Shown here: positions 44,629 to 53,467 of the stretch, piece after piece
Layout: each line of letters opens with the position of its first letter
How positions within the stretch are numbered: position 1 is the stretch's first letter
Position numbers and translations under genes: made by a program
Notes under the pieces: model-generated
The model's input: only the letters and a program-made list of their open reading frames with translations
What the model was told of the DNA's origin: nothing
The model's database searches: none
Source: Christensenella massiliensis
GTDB lineage: Bacteria; Bacillota; Clostridia; Christensenellales; Christensenellaceae
Direction: 5' to 3'
DNA length: 64,000 bases
NCBI GenBank assembly: GCA_900155415.1
Contig: LT700187.1
Span: 1,364,001-1,428,000 of the forward strand

Positions 44629-45093
44629 ATGGCTTTAAGGGAAATCAGGACGTCCGGAGACGAGATCCTGCGTAAAAAGTGTAGGGAAGTCAAAGAGGTC
44701 ACAGACAGGGTGCGAATGATTCTGGACGATATGGTAGAGACGATGTATCATGCGGATGGCGGCGGGCTTGCCGCAAATCAGGTGGGGATACTGAAGCGTC
44801 TTGTGGTGATCGATGTGGGAGAGGGGCTCTTCAAGCTCGTTGATCCTGAATTTGTGCTTCAGGAGGGAGAGCAGATCGAAACAGAGGGCTGCCTTAGCTT
44901 CCCGGACGTATGGGGCAAGGTGAAGCGGCCGGAGCATGTGATCGTTCGCGCGCTTGACGAAAACGGAAAGGAGATCACGGTGGAGGGGAGAGGACTTTTG
45001 GCAAAATGCCTTTGTCATGAACTCGACCACCTTGACGGAAAGGTATTTGTGGATCAGATCATCGAACCGGAGGAAGTCGAACCGGAAGAATAA
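44629..45093 (+). CDS. def: Peptide deformylase
   Basis: 154 residues from the ATG at 44629 (GAGGTG upstream). It removes the formyl group from nascent proteins. All three motifs are present: GGGLAANQVG, EGCLSFP with the metal Cys, and CHELDHLDG with the HExxH zinc/iron site. A TATAAT at 44605-44610 lies just upstream. Standard bacterial length. Confidence 0.96.
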   Translation: MALREIRTSGDEILRKKCREVKEVTDRVRMILDDMVETMYHADGGGLAANQVGILKRLVVIDVGEGLFKLVDPEFVLQEGEQIETEGCLSFPDVWGKVKRPEHVIVRALDENGKEITVEGRGLLAKCLCHELDHLDGKVFVDQIIEPEEVEPEE

Positions 45094-45094
45094 A

Positions 45095-45115
45095 AAAAGG
45101 CCGTAAGGCCTTTTT
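45095..45115. terminator. Bidirectional terminator between def and the FUSC gene
   Basis: AAAAAGGCC / GGCCTTTTT with a GTAA loop, shared by two convergent genes. It overlaps the end of the minus-strand gene by two bases. Confidence 0.85.
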
Positions 45116-46175
45116 AAGTTTCAGTGAAAGTCTCCGATGCAGACGGCAGGCTCGCACCGGAACGCGTCCCGCCGCTTTTTTTATGCCGTCCGGCGAGCCG
45201 GCGGTAAATATAGTCGGGAAAAAACAATGCGAGCACGATGGCGATCCCGATTCCCAGAAGAAGTATTCGGCTGCCGATAGCCGCCGCCGAATCAAAGAGC
45301 ACCAAGCTGGCGTTGATCGCGCTGATGGTATTGATGATTTGAACATATTTATATTCCTTGACCCATGTTCCAACATACCCGAGGAAAATGATGAAAAAGA
45401 AAATGTATTCCTGCGGAATCAGATATTGGCAGAACAGCAAAAAGAGGAAAACACCGATGATAGTTGCGATAACGCGGTATTTAATGCGCTGATGCGTTTC
45501 CCTGACGTCGATCTGCGTCAGAGAAAAGACCGCGATGCTGATCCACATCGGTTTTTTCAGGTGAAAGATAAAACCGATGATCCCGGATAGGGTAAGACCA
45601 ATAGCCATACGCAGGATAAAGCTTTTATGCCTGCCTGAAAGCAGAACCTGCTCATGCAGGCTATGCTGTCTGCAGCTTTTTGGCCTGCGCCTCCATGTGA
45701 AATATGTTACGAGTGCGACTGATAGCCCTCCGACGGTAAGACAGATCATGCGCGAAGCAAAGACCTCGGGGGTAAGCACAGGGCTTCCTTGTGAAAAGAT
45801 GTAGCACAATAAAAACGTGATATAGGGTTTCATTTGCAGCGGTTCTGCAGTAAGCAAAAGAATGAAGAACGTGATGCCGAAATTACACAAAATGCTGAGC
45901 CAAATATTTCCAAAAGACAGGGCGGCGGCAATACCGGCCAGCGGAAACAGTAAAAAGGCCGTCACGCAAAACGAAATGGGTTCTACCCTAAGGTCCAGTG
46001 CAGGAAATGTCATCAATCCCACAACGACTGCAACGGACGGCAGGATGTTATGGGAGCCGAACAAAAAGAGAAACAGATAAATACATCCTATGCAAAACGC
46101 GAAAGATGCGGTGTTTTTGCCGATCAATATCCAGATTTTTTTCTTTTTTTCCGTCAGCAATTCCTTTTTATCCAT
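45114..46175 (-). CDS. FUSC-family (aromatic acid exporter-like) membrane protein
   Basis: 353 residues with two groups of hydrophobic segments separated by a basic cytoplasmic stretch (TWRRRPKSCRQ, about residues 160-190). The second half starts MAIGLTLSGIIGFIFHLKKPMWISIAVFSL, followed by RIKYRVIATIIGVFLFLL, the FUSC_2 signature seen in p-hydroxybenzoate-exporter-like proteins. Substrate unknown. A single gene between two compact terminators. Confidence 0.82.
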   Translation of the reverse strand: MDKKELLTEKKKKIWILIGKNTASFAFCIGCIYLFLFLFGSHNILPSVAVVVGLMTFPALDLRVEPISFCVTAFLLFPLAGIAAALSFGNIWLSILCNFGITFFILLLTAEPLQMKPYITFLLCYIFSQGSPVLTPEVFASRMICLTVGGLSVALVTYFTWRRRPKSCRQHSLHEQVLLSGRHKSFILRMAIGLTLSGIIGFIFHLKKPMWISIAVFSLTQIDVRETHQRIKYRVIATIIGVFLFLLFCQYLIPQEYIFFFIIFLGYVGTWVKEYKYVQIINTISAINASLVLFDSAAAIGSRILLLGIGIAIVLALFFPDYIYRRLAGRHKKSGGTRSGASLPSASETFTET

Positions 46176-46272
46176 TCTAAAAATATCAACGGCATTATTA
46201 TAGAAATTTTAGAGGAACGAAACAAGTACGTTATTTTGTGAATAAATTGTGAATTTTATGAAACGGAAGAAC

Positions 46273-46295
46273 AAAAAAGGCCGCATGGCCTTTTT
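46273..46295. terminator. Terminator of prfB
   Basis: AAAAAGGCC / GGCCTTTTT with a GCAT loop, nearly the same sequence as the one after def. It lies 43 bases below the prfB stop and works on the minus strand. Confidence 0.88.
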
Positions 46296-46337
46296 CGTTT
46301 ACGACAAGCAACACGCCGCCGGACGTGCCGTTTGTTT

Positions 46338-47441
46338 TTAAAATCCTTGTATCAGGCAAGCCTTGATAAATTCATCGATATCGCCGTCCATTACAGCGTT
46401 GATATTCCCCGTTTCCACATTCGTACGATGATCCTTTACCATTGTGTATGGACAGAATACATAAGAGCGGATCTGACTGCCCCACTCGATCTTTTTCTGA
46501 TCGCCTTTGATTTTGGCAAGCTCCGCCATACGTTCCTCCTCGCGTTTTTCGGCAAGCTTGGATTTGAGCATGCGCATTGCGGTCTCGCGGTTTTGCAGCT
46601 GAGAGCGTTCGTTCTGGCATTGCACGACGATACCCGTAGGGAAGTGCGTGATGCGGATCGCGGAGGATGTTTTGTTGACGTGCTGCCCGCCCGCACCGGA
46701 AGAACGATAGGTGTCTACGCGGATATCGTCGGGATTCACCTCAATATCGTTGTCGGCGTCGTCGATCTCAGGCATAACGTCAAGGGAAGCAAACGAGGTA
46801 TGCCGACGCGCGTTCGAATCGAAAGGCGAGATGCGCACCAAACGGTGTACGCCTTTTTCGTTGCGCAGATATCCATAGGCATTGTCGCCCTCGATGCGCA
46901 TGGTAACGCTCTTGATGCCTGCATCATCGCCGTCAAGATAATCGAGCACCTTTACGTCATATCCGTGGCGCTCCGCCCAGCGCGTATACATACGCATCAG
47001 CATCTGCGCCCAATCCTGCGCTTCCGTTCCGCCTGCACCCGCATGCAGGGAAATGATGGCGTTGTTCGCGTCATACGTTCCGGACAGCAGGGTCTGCAAA
47101 TGAAAGTCATTGATGTCTTTTTCAAAATCCGCGAGCTCGGTATTCAGCTCGGTAAGCAGTTCTTCATCCTGCTCCTCGTCTACCATTTCCACAAGGACTT
47201 TCAAGTCCTCGAGGGAGGAATGGAGCTTCTCACATAGGGTGATCTTGGCTTTCAGCGGTTTTTCGCGCTTAGTGACCTTGTTTGCGTTTTCTACATCATT
47301 CCAGAAATCAGGCGCCTCCATTTGCGCCGTCAGTTCTGCAAGCTCTTCCTTCAGCGCGGGCAGGTCGAGAGATGCCGTCGCTTCCTCAAGCTTCTGCTCC
47401 GCGTCCCGTATTTTTTGTTTTTGATCGTCTGTTGTGATCAT
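46338..47441 (-). CDS. prfB: Peptide chain release factor 2, without programmed frameshift
   Basis: 367 residues from the ATG at 47441 (GGAG upstream). It recognises UGA and UAA. The SPF tripeptide (RISPFDSN) and the [10 protein letters not shown] catalytic loop are present, so it is RF2. Where most bacteria have the in-frame UGA and +1 frameshift, the sequence here reads straight through as [12 protein letters not shown] (codons CTC GAC CTG). The autoregulatory recoding site is therefore absent. Confidence 0.96.
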   Translation of the reverse strand: MITTDDQKQKIRDAEQKLEEATASLDLPALKEELAELTAQMEAPDFWNDVENANKVTKREKPLKAKITLCEKLHSSLEDLKVLVEMVDEEQDEELLTELNTELADFEKDINDFHLQTLLSGTYDANNAIISLHAGAGGTEAQDWAQMLMRMYTRWAERHGYDVKVLDYLDGDDAGIKSVTMRIEGDNAYGYLRNEKGVHRLVRISPFDSNARRHTSFASLDVMPEIDDADNDIEVNPDDIRVDTYRSSGAGGQHVNKTSSAIRITHFPTGIVVQCQNERSQLQNRETAMRMLKSKLAEKREEERMAELAKIKGDQKKIEWGSQIRSYVFCPYTMVKDHRTNVETGNINAVMDGDIDEFIKACLIQGF

Positions 47442-47850
47442 ATTAAAACTCCGTTTTTTATGTAATCGATCGCGGCGTTCGCCACCAGATAATCTTATCA
47501 ATTCCGCACGGCGCTGTCAACTGGAGCGGCAGGGATTCCGGCGGCCGGACAATACGGTTTTACAGGAACAGATATCGAAGAGTTTCCGCGTAAGATAAGC
47601 ATACCGCCGAATGAAATAAAACATATCAATAGCTGTCGGAACGGAATCAGAAAAGGCTTCACAAAACGCTTTGTGAAGCCTTAAAATGTGGACTAACCTA
47701 CCATGAACTGTTAGCTTTTAACGAACCGTACCATAGGTGCGTACCCGAAAAAAGCTGTGGTGCAGCGGAGCTGTTGCGAGCGCGCTTGCAAGCGAGCAGG
47801 CGCAGCAAGCGTGACTTTTTTCGGAAAAGGAGGAACAAGCACGCGGGTGA
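47442..47850. other. Intergenic region rich in inverted repeats between prfB and tRNA-Met
   Basis: No credible gene in about 410 bases. Two prominent dyads occur. AAGGCTTCACAAA / TTTGTGAAGCCTT (47653-47682) is a terminator-like hairpin on the minus strand. CCGAAAAAAG (47745-47754) and CTTTTTTCGG (47815-47824) enclose 60 GC-rich bases with nested palindromes such as GCTTGCAAGC. The frames crossing it are by-products of these repeats. Confidence 0.6.
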
Positions 47851-47851
47851 A

Positions 47852-47899
47852 GATTTTTCTTTATAAAAGAAAAATCGGAACAAAGCAAGCTTTGTTCCG
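47852..47899 (-). terminator. Double hairpin terminator after tRNA-Met
   Basis: Reading from the tRNA 3' end, CGGAACAAAGC / GCTTTGTTCCG (47876-47899) is followed by an ATTTTTCTTTT tail. That tail itself forms GATTTTTCTTT / AAAGAAAAATC (47852-47876). The two perfect stems share one base. Confidence 0.82.
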
Positions 47900-47902
47900 A
47901 CG

Positions 47903-47979
47903 TGGTAGCGGCGGTGTGATTCGAACACACGACCAATCGGGTATGAACCGAGTACTCTAGCCAACTGAGCTACGCCGCC
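47903..47979 (-). tRNA. tRNA-Met (CAT), elongator type
   Basis: Cloverleaf: acceptor GGCGGCG / CGCCGCT (G1.U72 wobble), D-arm GCTCAGTTGGCTAGAGT, anticodon loop TTCATAC giving CAT, T-arm GTGTG-TTCGAAT-CACAC, and an encoded CCA. It lacks the initiator features (unpaired position 1-72, three G-C anticodon-stem pairs). The sequence resembles Firmicute elongator tRNA-Met rather than the lysidine-modified Ile form. Confidence 0.93.
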
Positions 47980-48110
47980 ATCTGATTAAATTGTCTTGCA
48001 ATATAATATCACATACCACTTCCAAAAGCAACAATTTTTCGCTGGAACGGCAAAAAAATTAAAACAGGCGGACTGGACTGAATCCTTGCGCAAAGAAAAG
48101 CACGTGTTTA

Positions 48111-48623
48111 TCATTTTACACCGCTCTTTTCGATCCGGCTGACAATAAAGGGCAGGACCTCTCCGCGCTGCAGCTCCAGTACATGTGCAAATTCATCGTA
48201 AAGCGCTTTTTCGGCGTCTTTTAAAAAGTGACTGTCGGCGATGTGGAGCTTTTTTCCCTCTGCTTCCAATTTTTGCCCGTGCAGATACAGCGCTTTGATC
48301 AGCCGGATAAGGCTGCGATCTCCGCGCGCTAAAATTTCTTTATAGCGGACCTTGCGTTCGTTTTCATCGCCGATCCAGTAGGGCTCCATATCCGCCATCT
48401 GACCAACGATTTCCAGAACCTCTTTTTTGGAAAGAACGCGGCGCATCTTTGCAGTCAGCGCCTTGTTATGTACAGGAACGAATACGCGCGTGTCCTTCCC
48501 GTCGAAAACCGGACATAAAACATAGTATTCCGCGGAGACCCCGCCGAATTCTTTTTCCACGATCTCGACGACCGTACATACGCCCTGCGCGCCATATAAA
48601 ACGGAATCGTTTACCTGAAACAT
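48111..48623 (-). CDS. carD: CarD-family transcriptional regulator
   Basis: 170 residues: an N-terminal CarD/CdnL/TRCF RNA-polymerase-interacting Tudor-like domain (FQVNDSVLYGAQGVCTVVEI) and a helical C-terminal DNA-binding domain (KKEVLEIVGQM..ERKVRYKEILARGDRSLIRLIKALY). Such proteins stabilise open promoter complexes. The length is typical of Clostridia. Own promoter presumably in the 48624-48740 gap. Confidence 0.93.
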   Translation of the reverse strand: MFQVNDSVLYGAQGVCTVVEIVEKEFGGVSAEYYVLCPVFDGKDTRVFVPVHNKALTAKMRRVLSKKEVLEIVGQMADMEPYWIGDENERKVRYKEILARGDRSLIRLIKALYLHGQKLEAEGKKLHIADSHFLKDAEKALYDEFAHVLELQRGEVLPFIVSRIEKSGVK

Positions 48624-48795
48624 CTGCTGCCTCTTTTCTCCGTATTATCAAAAAGCGTGTGATCTGCACAAGCTGGACTTACGTTCCAAAAGGGCAAACT
48701 ACACGCTGTTCAATACCTATATTATAGCATTTTAGACAAAAAAATGTCAGCAGAAACTCCGGGAAATTTTTTTGATGCGGAGCCGCAGAAAGCAT

Positions 48796-49116
48796 TCAGT
48801 CCTCAAATGTAATAGAGACGTCCTTCTTCAGAGCCAAGCGGCATTCGGCTTCCATGCATTTTATGATACCGGAGAGGACCGGGCATGCGGCATGGACGGG
48901 AAAATGCTCTTTGGCATAGTCGAAAAAAATACCCTCGCCGGGCTTCTTCAAACACACCTCATAAGCGTCGAACGTAGTGCCGAGCGCATCCATCATCGCA
49001 CGGATACTATCACAGCCGGATTTTACGGTCACTTCGACGGTCATCTGGTCGTCAGAGTGCGCTTCTGCGCTTGTGATAAGTCCGCATATACCGGGATCGA
49101 TCTTTACTTTTGTCAT
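48796..49116 (-). CDS. Small conserved Cys-containing protein (DUF6951-like)
   Basis: 106 residues from the ATG at 49116, which has GGTGGG upstream. It starts VKIDPGICGL and contains conserved-looking cysteines in PGICG, KSGCDSIR, VHAACPVLSG and KCMEAECR. This pattern occurs in small proteins of anaerobes often left uncharacterised. It may bind metal through these cysteines (inference). Confidence 0.65.
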   Translation of the reverse strand: MTKVKIDPGICGLITSAEAHSDDQMTVEVTVKSGCDSIRAMMDALGTTFDAYEVCLKKPGEGIFFDYAKEHFPVHAACPVLSGIIKCMEAECRLALKKDVSITFED

Positions 49117-49254
49117 AGCTTTTCCCACCTTTCCTTTAAGACCACTATACTGCTTTTTACAATAAGATGCAACCGATAAAAAGAGGGATAAATATTTGAA
49201 TTTTGAGCGGGGAGGTGTATCATAAAGGTAAGAATTTATTGAAAGGGGATGCTC

Positions 49255-50724
49255 TTGTTGCGGGAGCTTACAGTACAGACAGATTGCGGATTGATAAAGG
49301 GAATGGAAGAAAACGGCGCGCTCGCATGGAAAGGGATCCCATATGCACAGCCGCCCGTTCGCTTTTCCGCTCCGCAGCCCGTGGAAAAATGGAGCGGGGT
49401 ACGCGACGGAACGCGGTTCGGCCCGTCATGTCCGCAGGAGAATGAAAAACGCGCTCCTATGGCGGAGGACTGCTTATATCTGAATATCTGGTCGCCGGAT
49501 ACGGAAGGGGCGCGGCCCGTTATGTTTTTTATCCACGGAGGCTCATTCGCAGGCGGGAGCGCAAGTGAACCGGCATATAATGGGGCGAACCTCGCGCAAA
49601 AGGAGGACGTGGTGGTCGTAACGGTCAATTACCGCGTAGGGATCCTCGGATTTCTGGATTTCTCCTTTCTGGATGAAGCGTTTCGGCCAAACTGCGGACT
49701 GCTTGATATACTTGAGGCGCTGCGGTGGGTAGGAAGAAATGCGAAGGCTTTCGGCGGTGATCCCGGAAATATCACTGTGTTCGGCCAATCGGCAGGCGGT
49801 ACGCTGACAAGCGTGCTCCCCACACTTCCGGCAGCGGAGGGGCTTTTCTCCAAAATCATCGTCATGAGCGGGGGACCTACGCTCCTGCAGGGTAAGGAGG
49901 AGGGGCAGAGGACGGCGCGCGCGTTCCTTGCGCTTTCGGGAATTGAAGGCGCGGACGGACTGCGGCATATACCGGCGGAAGCCCTGCCTGAATTGCAAAG
50001 AAGCTTTGTGGCACAGTATGGCCTCGGAGCAGGAACGTTTCGCATCTCGGTAGATGAGGATGTCGTTCCGGATTATCCTATCCCGGGCGTCAAAAACAGG
50101 ACGGTAAGGATCCCTATGCTGATCGGAACGACGCGGGAGGAGATGTCGTTTCTTCTGATCAAGCCCGTTGCCAAGGCGCTGGATGTGGATGGAATCATGC
50201 AGGCGGGCGTCGGACATGAGACGCCCGAATGTGTCGAACGCATCCCGCGCGTTTACGAGCGGCTCTATGGAAAAAAACGGGGACAGGCACTTATGTTTTC
50301 CGATATGGTGTTCCGCATGGGGAACGTCTGGTATGTACAGGAATACAGCCGCCAGTGCGATGTATGGATGTACCGTTTCGATTATGAGACTGCGGCGATG
50401 CGGGTCAGCGGGCTCCATTCGTTCCATTCGAGCGACATCCCCTTTGTGTTCGGAAATTTCCGGGAGGGAATGGGAAAACTGATGTTTTTGTTTTCTCCGT
50501 CGCTCAAACGTGCGCGTAGGCTCTCGCGGGAGATACAGCATGATTTTGCGGAATTTGCCCGTACCGGGCGCGCAAAATGGGAAAAATGCGGAGAAGGGCG
50601 TATCCCTGCAAAATGTTATAATAGCAAATGCGGCGTTTATCCGGCAGTAGAGGCGGAGATCGTTCGGCAATATGAGGGAACGCATTTCCAAAAGACGAGC
50701 TTTTCAAGCTGCCGCGAAAACTAA
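49255..50724 (+). CDS. Type B carboxylesterase
   Basis: About 490 residues, alpha/beta hydrolase of the para-nitrobenzyl esterase group: KGIPYAQPPV, EDCLYLNIW, the oxyanion loop IHGGSFAGGS, the nucleophile elbow FGQSAGG, and catalytic His in GLHSFHSSDIPFVF. The elbow is GQSAGG instead of the usual GESAGG. AAAGGGG abuts the ATG at 49249, so the TTG at 49255 (6-base spacing) is the better start. No signal peptide, so cytoplasmic. Substrate unknown. Confidence 0.88.
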   Translation: MLRELTVQTDCGLIKGMEENGALAWKGIPYAQPPVRFSAPQPVEKWSGVRDGTRFGPSCPQENEKRAPMAEDCLYLNIWSPDTEGARPVMFFIHGGSFAGGSASEPAYNGANLAQKEDVVVVTVNYRVGILGFLDFSFLDEAFRPNCGLLDILEALRWVGRNAKAFGGDPGNITVFGQSAGGTLTSVLPTLPAAEGLFSKIIVMSGGPTLLQGKEEGQRTARAFLALSGIEGADGLRHIPAEALPELQRSFVAQYGLGAGTFRISVDEDVVPDYPIPGVKNRTVRIPMLIGTTREEMSFLLIKPVAKALDVDGIMQAGVGHETPECVERIPRVYERLYGKKRGQALMFSDMVFRMGNVWYVQEYSRQCDVWMYRFDYETAAMRVSGLHSFHSSDIPFVFGNFREGMGKLMFLFSPSLKRARRLSREIQHDFAEFARTGRAKWEKCGEGRIPAKCYNSKCGVYPAVEAEIVRQYEGTHFQKTSFSSCREN

Positions 50725-50815
50725 TGGCGGCGCGTGCTTGCCACGGCGATAGATTTCTGCCGCCGGATAGAATATAATGTAGGAAAGCAATAACGACCGA
50801 GGAAAGGTATATCGC

Positions 50816-51400
50816 ATGGGCACACAAGAACGGATAGACGGATTGAAAAAGGAATTTAAAGAGCTGTTGTTTTCTACCGGGCGGGAGGGTATAGAGGGCC
50901 TTCTTGCGTGGCTTGACGAAACGGATTTTTATTCTGCGCCGGCCAGCACGTCTAAACACGGCGCGTATGAAGGCGGGCTGCTGAATCACAGTATGAACGT
51001 ATACAAGCTGCTCGTCAATTTCAATAAAAATATCAAGTGCGAGCGCGAGGATTCCCTTGCGATCGCAGGGCTGCTGCACGATGTGTGCAAAACCAACCTG
51101 TATGTGAAAGGCATTAAAAACGTCAAAACGCCCGGGAAACGGGAATGGACGGAAAAAGAGGTCTATCTGATCGAGGATGAGCTTCCGATCGGGCATGGAG
51201 AAAAATCTGTCTACCTGCTGATGAAGCACATCGACCTTACGGAGGAAGAAGCCATCGCGATCCGTTGGCACATGAGCGGATATGACGATGCCGCGCGCAG
51301 CTATATCGGCGGCATCACACAATCGAAAGCATTCGAGAAGTATCCGTTGGCTCCGGCGCTGGCGATCGCAGATATGTATGCGACTTATTTTGCGGACTGA
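50816..51400 (+). CDS. HD-domain phosphohydrolase
   Basis: 194 residues. The metal-binding HD pattern is visible: His in LLNHSMNVY, the His-Asp of AIAGLLHDVCKT, His in LPIGHGEKS and Asp in LAIADMYATYF. Resembles nucleotide-related HD hydrolases of about 200 residues in Clostridia. The precise substrate is unknown. An inverted repeat at 51423-51453 (GGCTCC.../...GGAGCC) follows. Confidence 0.85.
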   Translation: MGTQERIDGLKKEFKELLFSTGREGIEGLLAWLDETDFYSAPASTSKHGAYEGGLLNHSMNVYKLLVNFNKNIKCEREDSLAIAGLLHDVCKTNLYVKGIKNVKTPGKREWTEKEVYLIEDELPIGHGEKSVYLLMKHIDLTEEEAIAIRWHMSGYDDAARSYIGGITQSKAFEKYPLAPALAIADMYATYFAD

Positions 51401-51548
51401 ATAAGGAAATACCGCTGCCAATGGCTCCGGAACGCAAATACAGGTTCGGAGCCGCACCGGTTTCACGATCTGCCGTATAGCATTTTTATACTCTTGGCGG
51501 TTTGAACTGTTTGTATTTTATTTTTAAAATGTGATATATTTAAAAATC

Positions 51549-52517
51549 ATGAAAGATTCTGAAATGAGATTGAAAAATATGAAAAAGCAAACAACTGCAT
51601 TGAAGGCTTTTTTTCAGGAGCTGGATCTGGAGTATGAGAAAGGCGGTGCGCGGGAGGCAGAGGAATTCCTGCGGAAGACCGTGGATCGGTATTCCCGCTG
51701 CGCCGGGGGATCCGAGGAGGTCTATATTGCCGCGTTGAGCGAGCTTGGCGGGCTATACAGGGGTATGGGAAAATATGCCGAATCGGAAAAAAGCCTGTTG
51801 CTCGTGCAGGAAAAGATAGCCGGACGTTTGGGAACGGACAGTATGGAATATGCGACGAATCTCAACAATCTGGCGGGAACCTATCGATTGATGGGAAAAA
51901 CAGAGGAGGCGCTTTCCTGCTTTCAAAAAGCGAAAAGTATTTACGAAAGAACTGTTGGAAAAGAGGACTATTTTTATGCGGCGCTGCTGAACAATGTGGG
52001 GCTTTTATATCAGCGGATGGGAGAATATGAAAAAGCGGCCCATTCAATTGAAACCAGCCTTGCGGTCATAGAAAAATTAGGAAATAGAGAGGAGGAGGCC
52101 GCCACGGCGCTTACGAATCTCGGCGTTATATACCGCAACCTAAAGGATGAGAAAAAGGCGGAAGAGAGCGTCGGAAAAGCGCTTGAGAAATTTAAGAAAT
52201 GTGCGTCCGGCAGCTATCATCTCGCAGCGGCAAATAATACTATGGCAGCATTGCTGTTCCGAAAAGGCGATTTTTGCCGCGCAAAGGAATATTTTATATC
52301 CGCGCTCGGGGTCCTGAAAGCCACTTTAGGCGAAAACGAAGAATACGCGATCTGCTGCGGCAGCCTTGCCCTCACTTGTCTGAAGCTCGGTGAGAAAAAA
52401 GAGGGGGAAGATTTTGCAAAGCAGGCTGCGGAAATCTATGAAAGGCTCTACGGGGCTGAACATGAAAAAACGCAAAACGCAAAAAGGATGCTGAAAGGAA
52501 TGAATGATATATTATGA
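51549..52517 (+). CDS. TPR-repeat protein 1 of the glycyl radical enzyme locus
   Basis: 322 residues (start uncertain: ATGs at 51549, 51564 and 51579, none with a strong ribosome binding site; a TATATT at 51535-51540 argues against the upstream GTG). Six to seven tetratricopeptide-type helix pairs, for example YATNLNNLAGTYRLMGKTEEAL, YAALLNNVGLLYQRMGEYEKAA and TALTNLGVIYRNLKDEKKAEE. No signal peptide. It is coupled to the DUF4037 gene by a 4-base overlap and is clearly paralogous to the TPR gene after the glycyl radical enzyme. Probably a protein-binding adaptor. Confidence 0.85.
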   Translation: MKDSEMRLKNMKKQTTALKAFFQELDLEYEKGGAREAEEFLRKTVDRYSRCAGGSEEVYIAALSELGGLYRGMGKYAESEKSLLLVQEKIAGRLGTDSMEYATNLNNLAGTYRLMGKTEEALSCFQKAKSIYERTVGKEDYFYAALLNNVGLLYQRMGEYEKAAHSIETSLAVIEKLGNREEEAATALTNLGVIYRNLKDEKKAEESVGKALEKFKKCASGSYHLAAANNTMAALLFRKGDFCRAKEYFISALGVLKATLGENEEYAICCGSLALTCLKLGEKKEGEDFAKQAAEIYERLYGAEHEKTQNAKRMLKGMNDIL

Positions 52518-53437
52518 AAGGGTTGGAGCTCTCCGAAGAATATTTTTGGCAGGTCGGTTATCCGGTATTATGCAAACGTTTGGGAGACATAGCAGACTGC
52601 GCGGCATACGGTTTAGCGGGAGAAGGCTCGGAATGCTTTGGATTTGACGACGACCTTTCCCGTGACCACGACTGGGGGCCTGCCTTTTGTATTTGGCTTT
52701 CCGATGAAGACTTTGAGCAATACGGACGAGAATTTCAGAAAGTATATCAGGGCTTGCCGGGAGAATTTGCAGGATACCCGTGCCGCAATACGACAGAGCA
52801 GGGAAGCGGCCGAGTGGGCGTGATGCGGAGCTCTGATTTTTACAGAAAATTTACCGGATGCCCGCAGGCGCCTGATAGCCTGGGAAAATGGAGGGTGATA
52901 CCCGAAAAATTTTTGGCGATGGCAACAAACGGCAAAGTGTTTCAGGATAAGAAAGGCGGATTTTCCGCTGTCAGGGAAAAGCTCCTGAATTATTTTCCGG
53001 AAGACCTGAGGATCAAAAAGATCGCGGGAAAAGCGGCGTTGATGGCGCAGTCAGGACAGTATAATTATATGCGCTGCATAAAAAGAGGAGAACAGGTCGC
53101 CGCGCGCTTTGCGCTTTCTGAATTTATGGATAAAACGATCAATATGGTATATCTTTTAAATAAAAGATATATGCCCTTTTATAAATGGGCGCACAGAGGC
53201 ATGAAGGGGTTTGCAGTGCTTCCGCAGATGTATGTGCTGCTGGGCAAAATGGTACAGGAGACAAGCAGCGAGGTCATCTTTGACATGGTCGAGCATATCA
53301 GCGGCCTTGTGATAGAAGAACTCAGGCGCCAAAAGCTCACAGATGTGAACAGTGTTTTTTTAGAAGACCATTGTATGAGCATTCTGAGCAGGATTCAGGA
53401 TAAAAGCCTGATGAGGCTCCATGTGATGGCGGATTAA
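52514..53437 (+). CDS. DUF4037-family protein (nucleotidyltransferase-like)
   Basis: 307 residues. Begins LSEEYFWQVGYPVL; the block GSECFGFDDDLSRDHDWGP is the DUF4037 hallmark and resembles the Asp-rich metal site of nucleotidyltransferase folds. The C-terminal half is helical (INMVYLLNKRYMPFYKWAHRG). The role is unknown; a target-modifying transferase is an inference from the Asp cluster. Overlaps the TPR gene by 4 bases. Confidence 0.8.
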   Translation: MKGLELSEEYFWQVGYPVLCKRLGDIADCAAYGLAGEGSECFGFDDDLSRDHDWGPAFCIWLSDEDFEQYGREFQKVYQGLPGEFAGYPCRNTTEQGSGRVGVMRSSDFYRKFTGCPQAPDSLGKWRVIPEKFLAMATNGKVFQDKKGGFSAVREKLLNYFPEDLRIKKIAGKAALMAQSGQYNYMRCIKRGEQVAARFALSEFMDKTINMVYLLNKRYMPFYKWAHRGMKGFAVLPQMYVLLGKMVQETSSEVIFDMVEHISGLVIEELRRQKLTDVNSVFLEDHCMSILSRIQDKSLMRLHVMAD

Positions 53438-53467
53438 GCAGAGAAAATGGGAAATAAGGATGAGACG

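Noticed and set aside
47442-47501. Longer start for prfB
   Set aside because: The extra residues are Arg/Gly-rich and not RF2-like, and GGAG sits just before the ATG at 47441.
47698-47964. Small proteins of 67-88 codons across the tRNA-Met 3' region
   Set aside because: The frames run through the tRNA and its terminator hairpins and have no ribosome binding sites.
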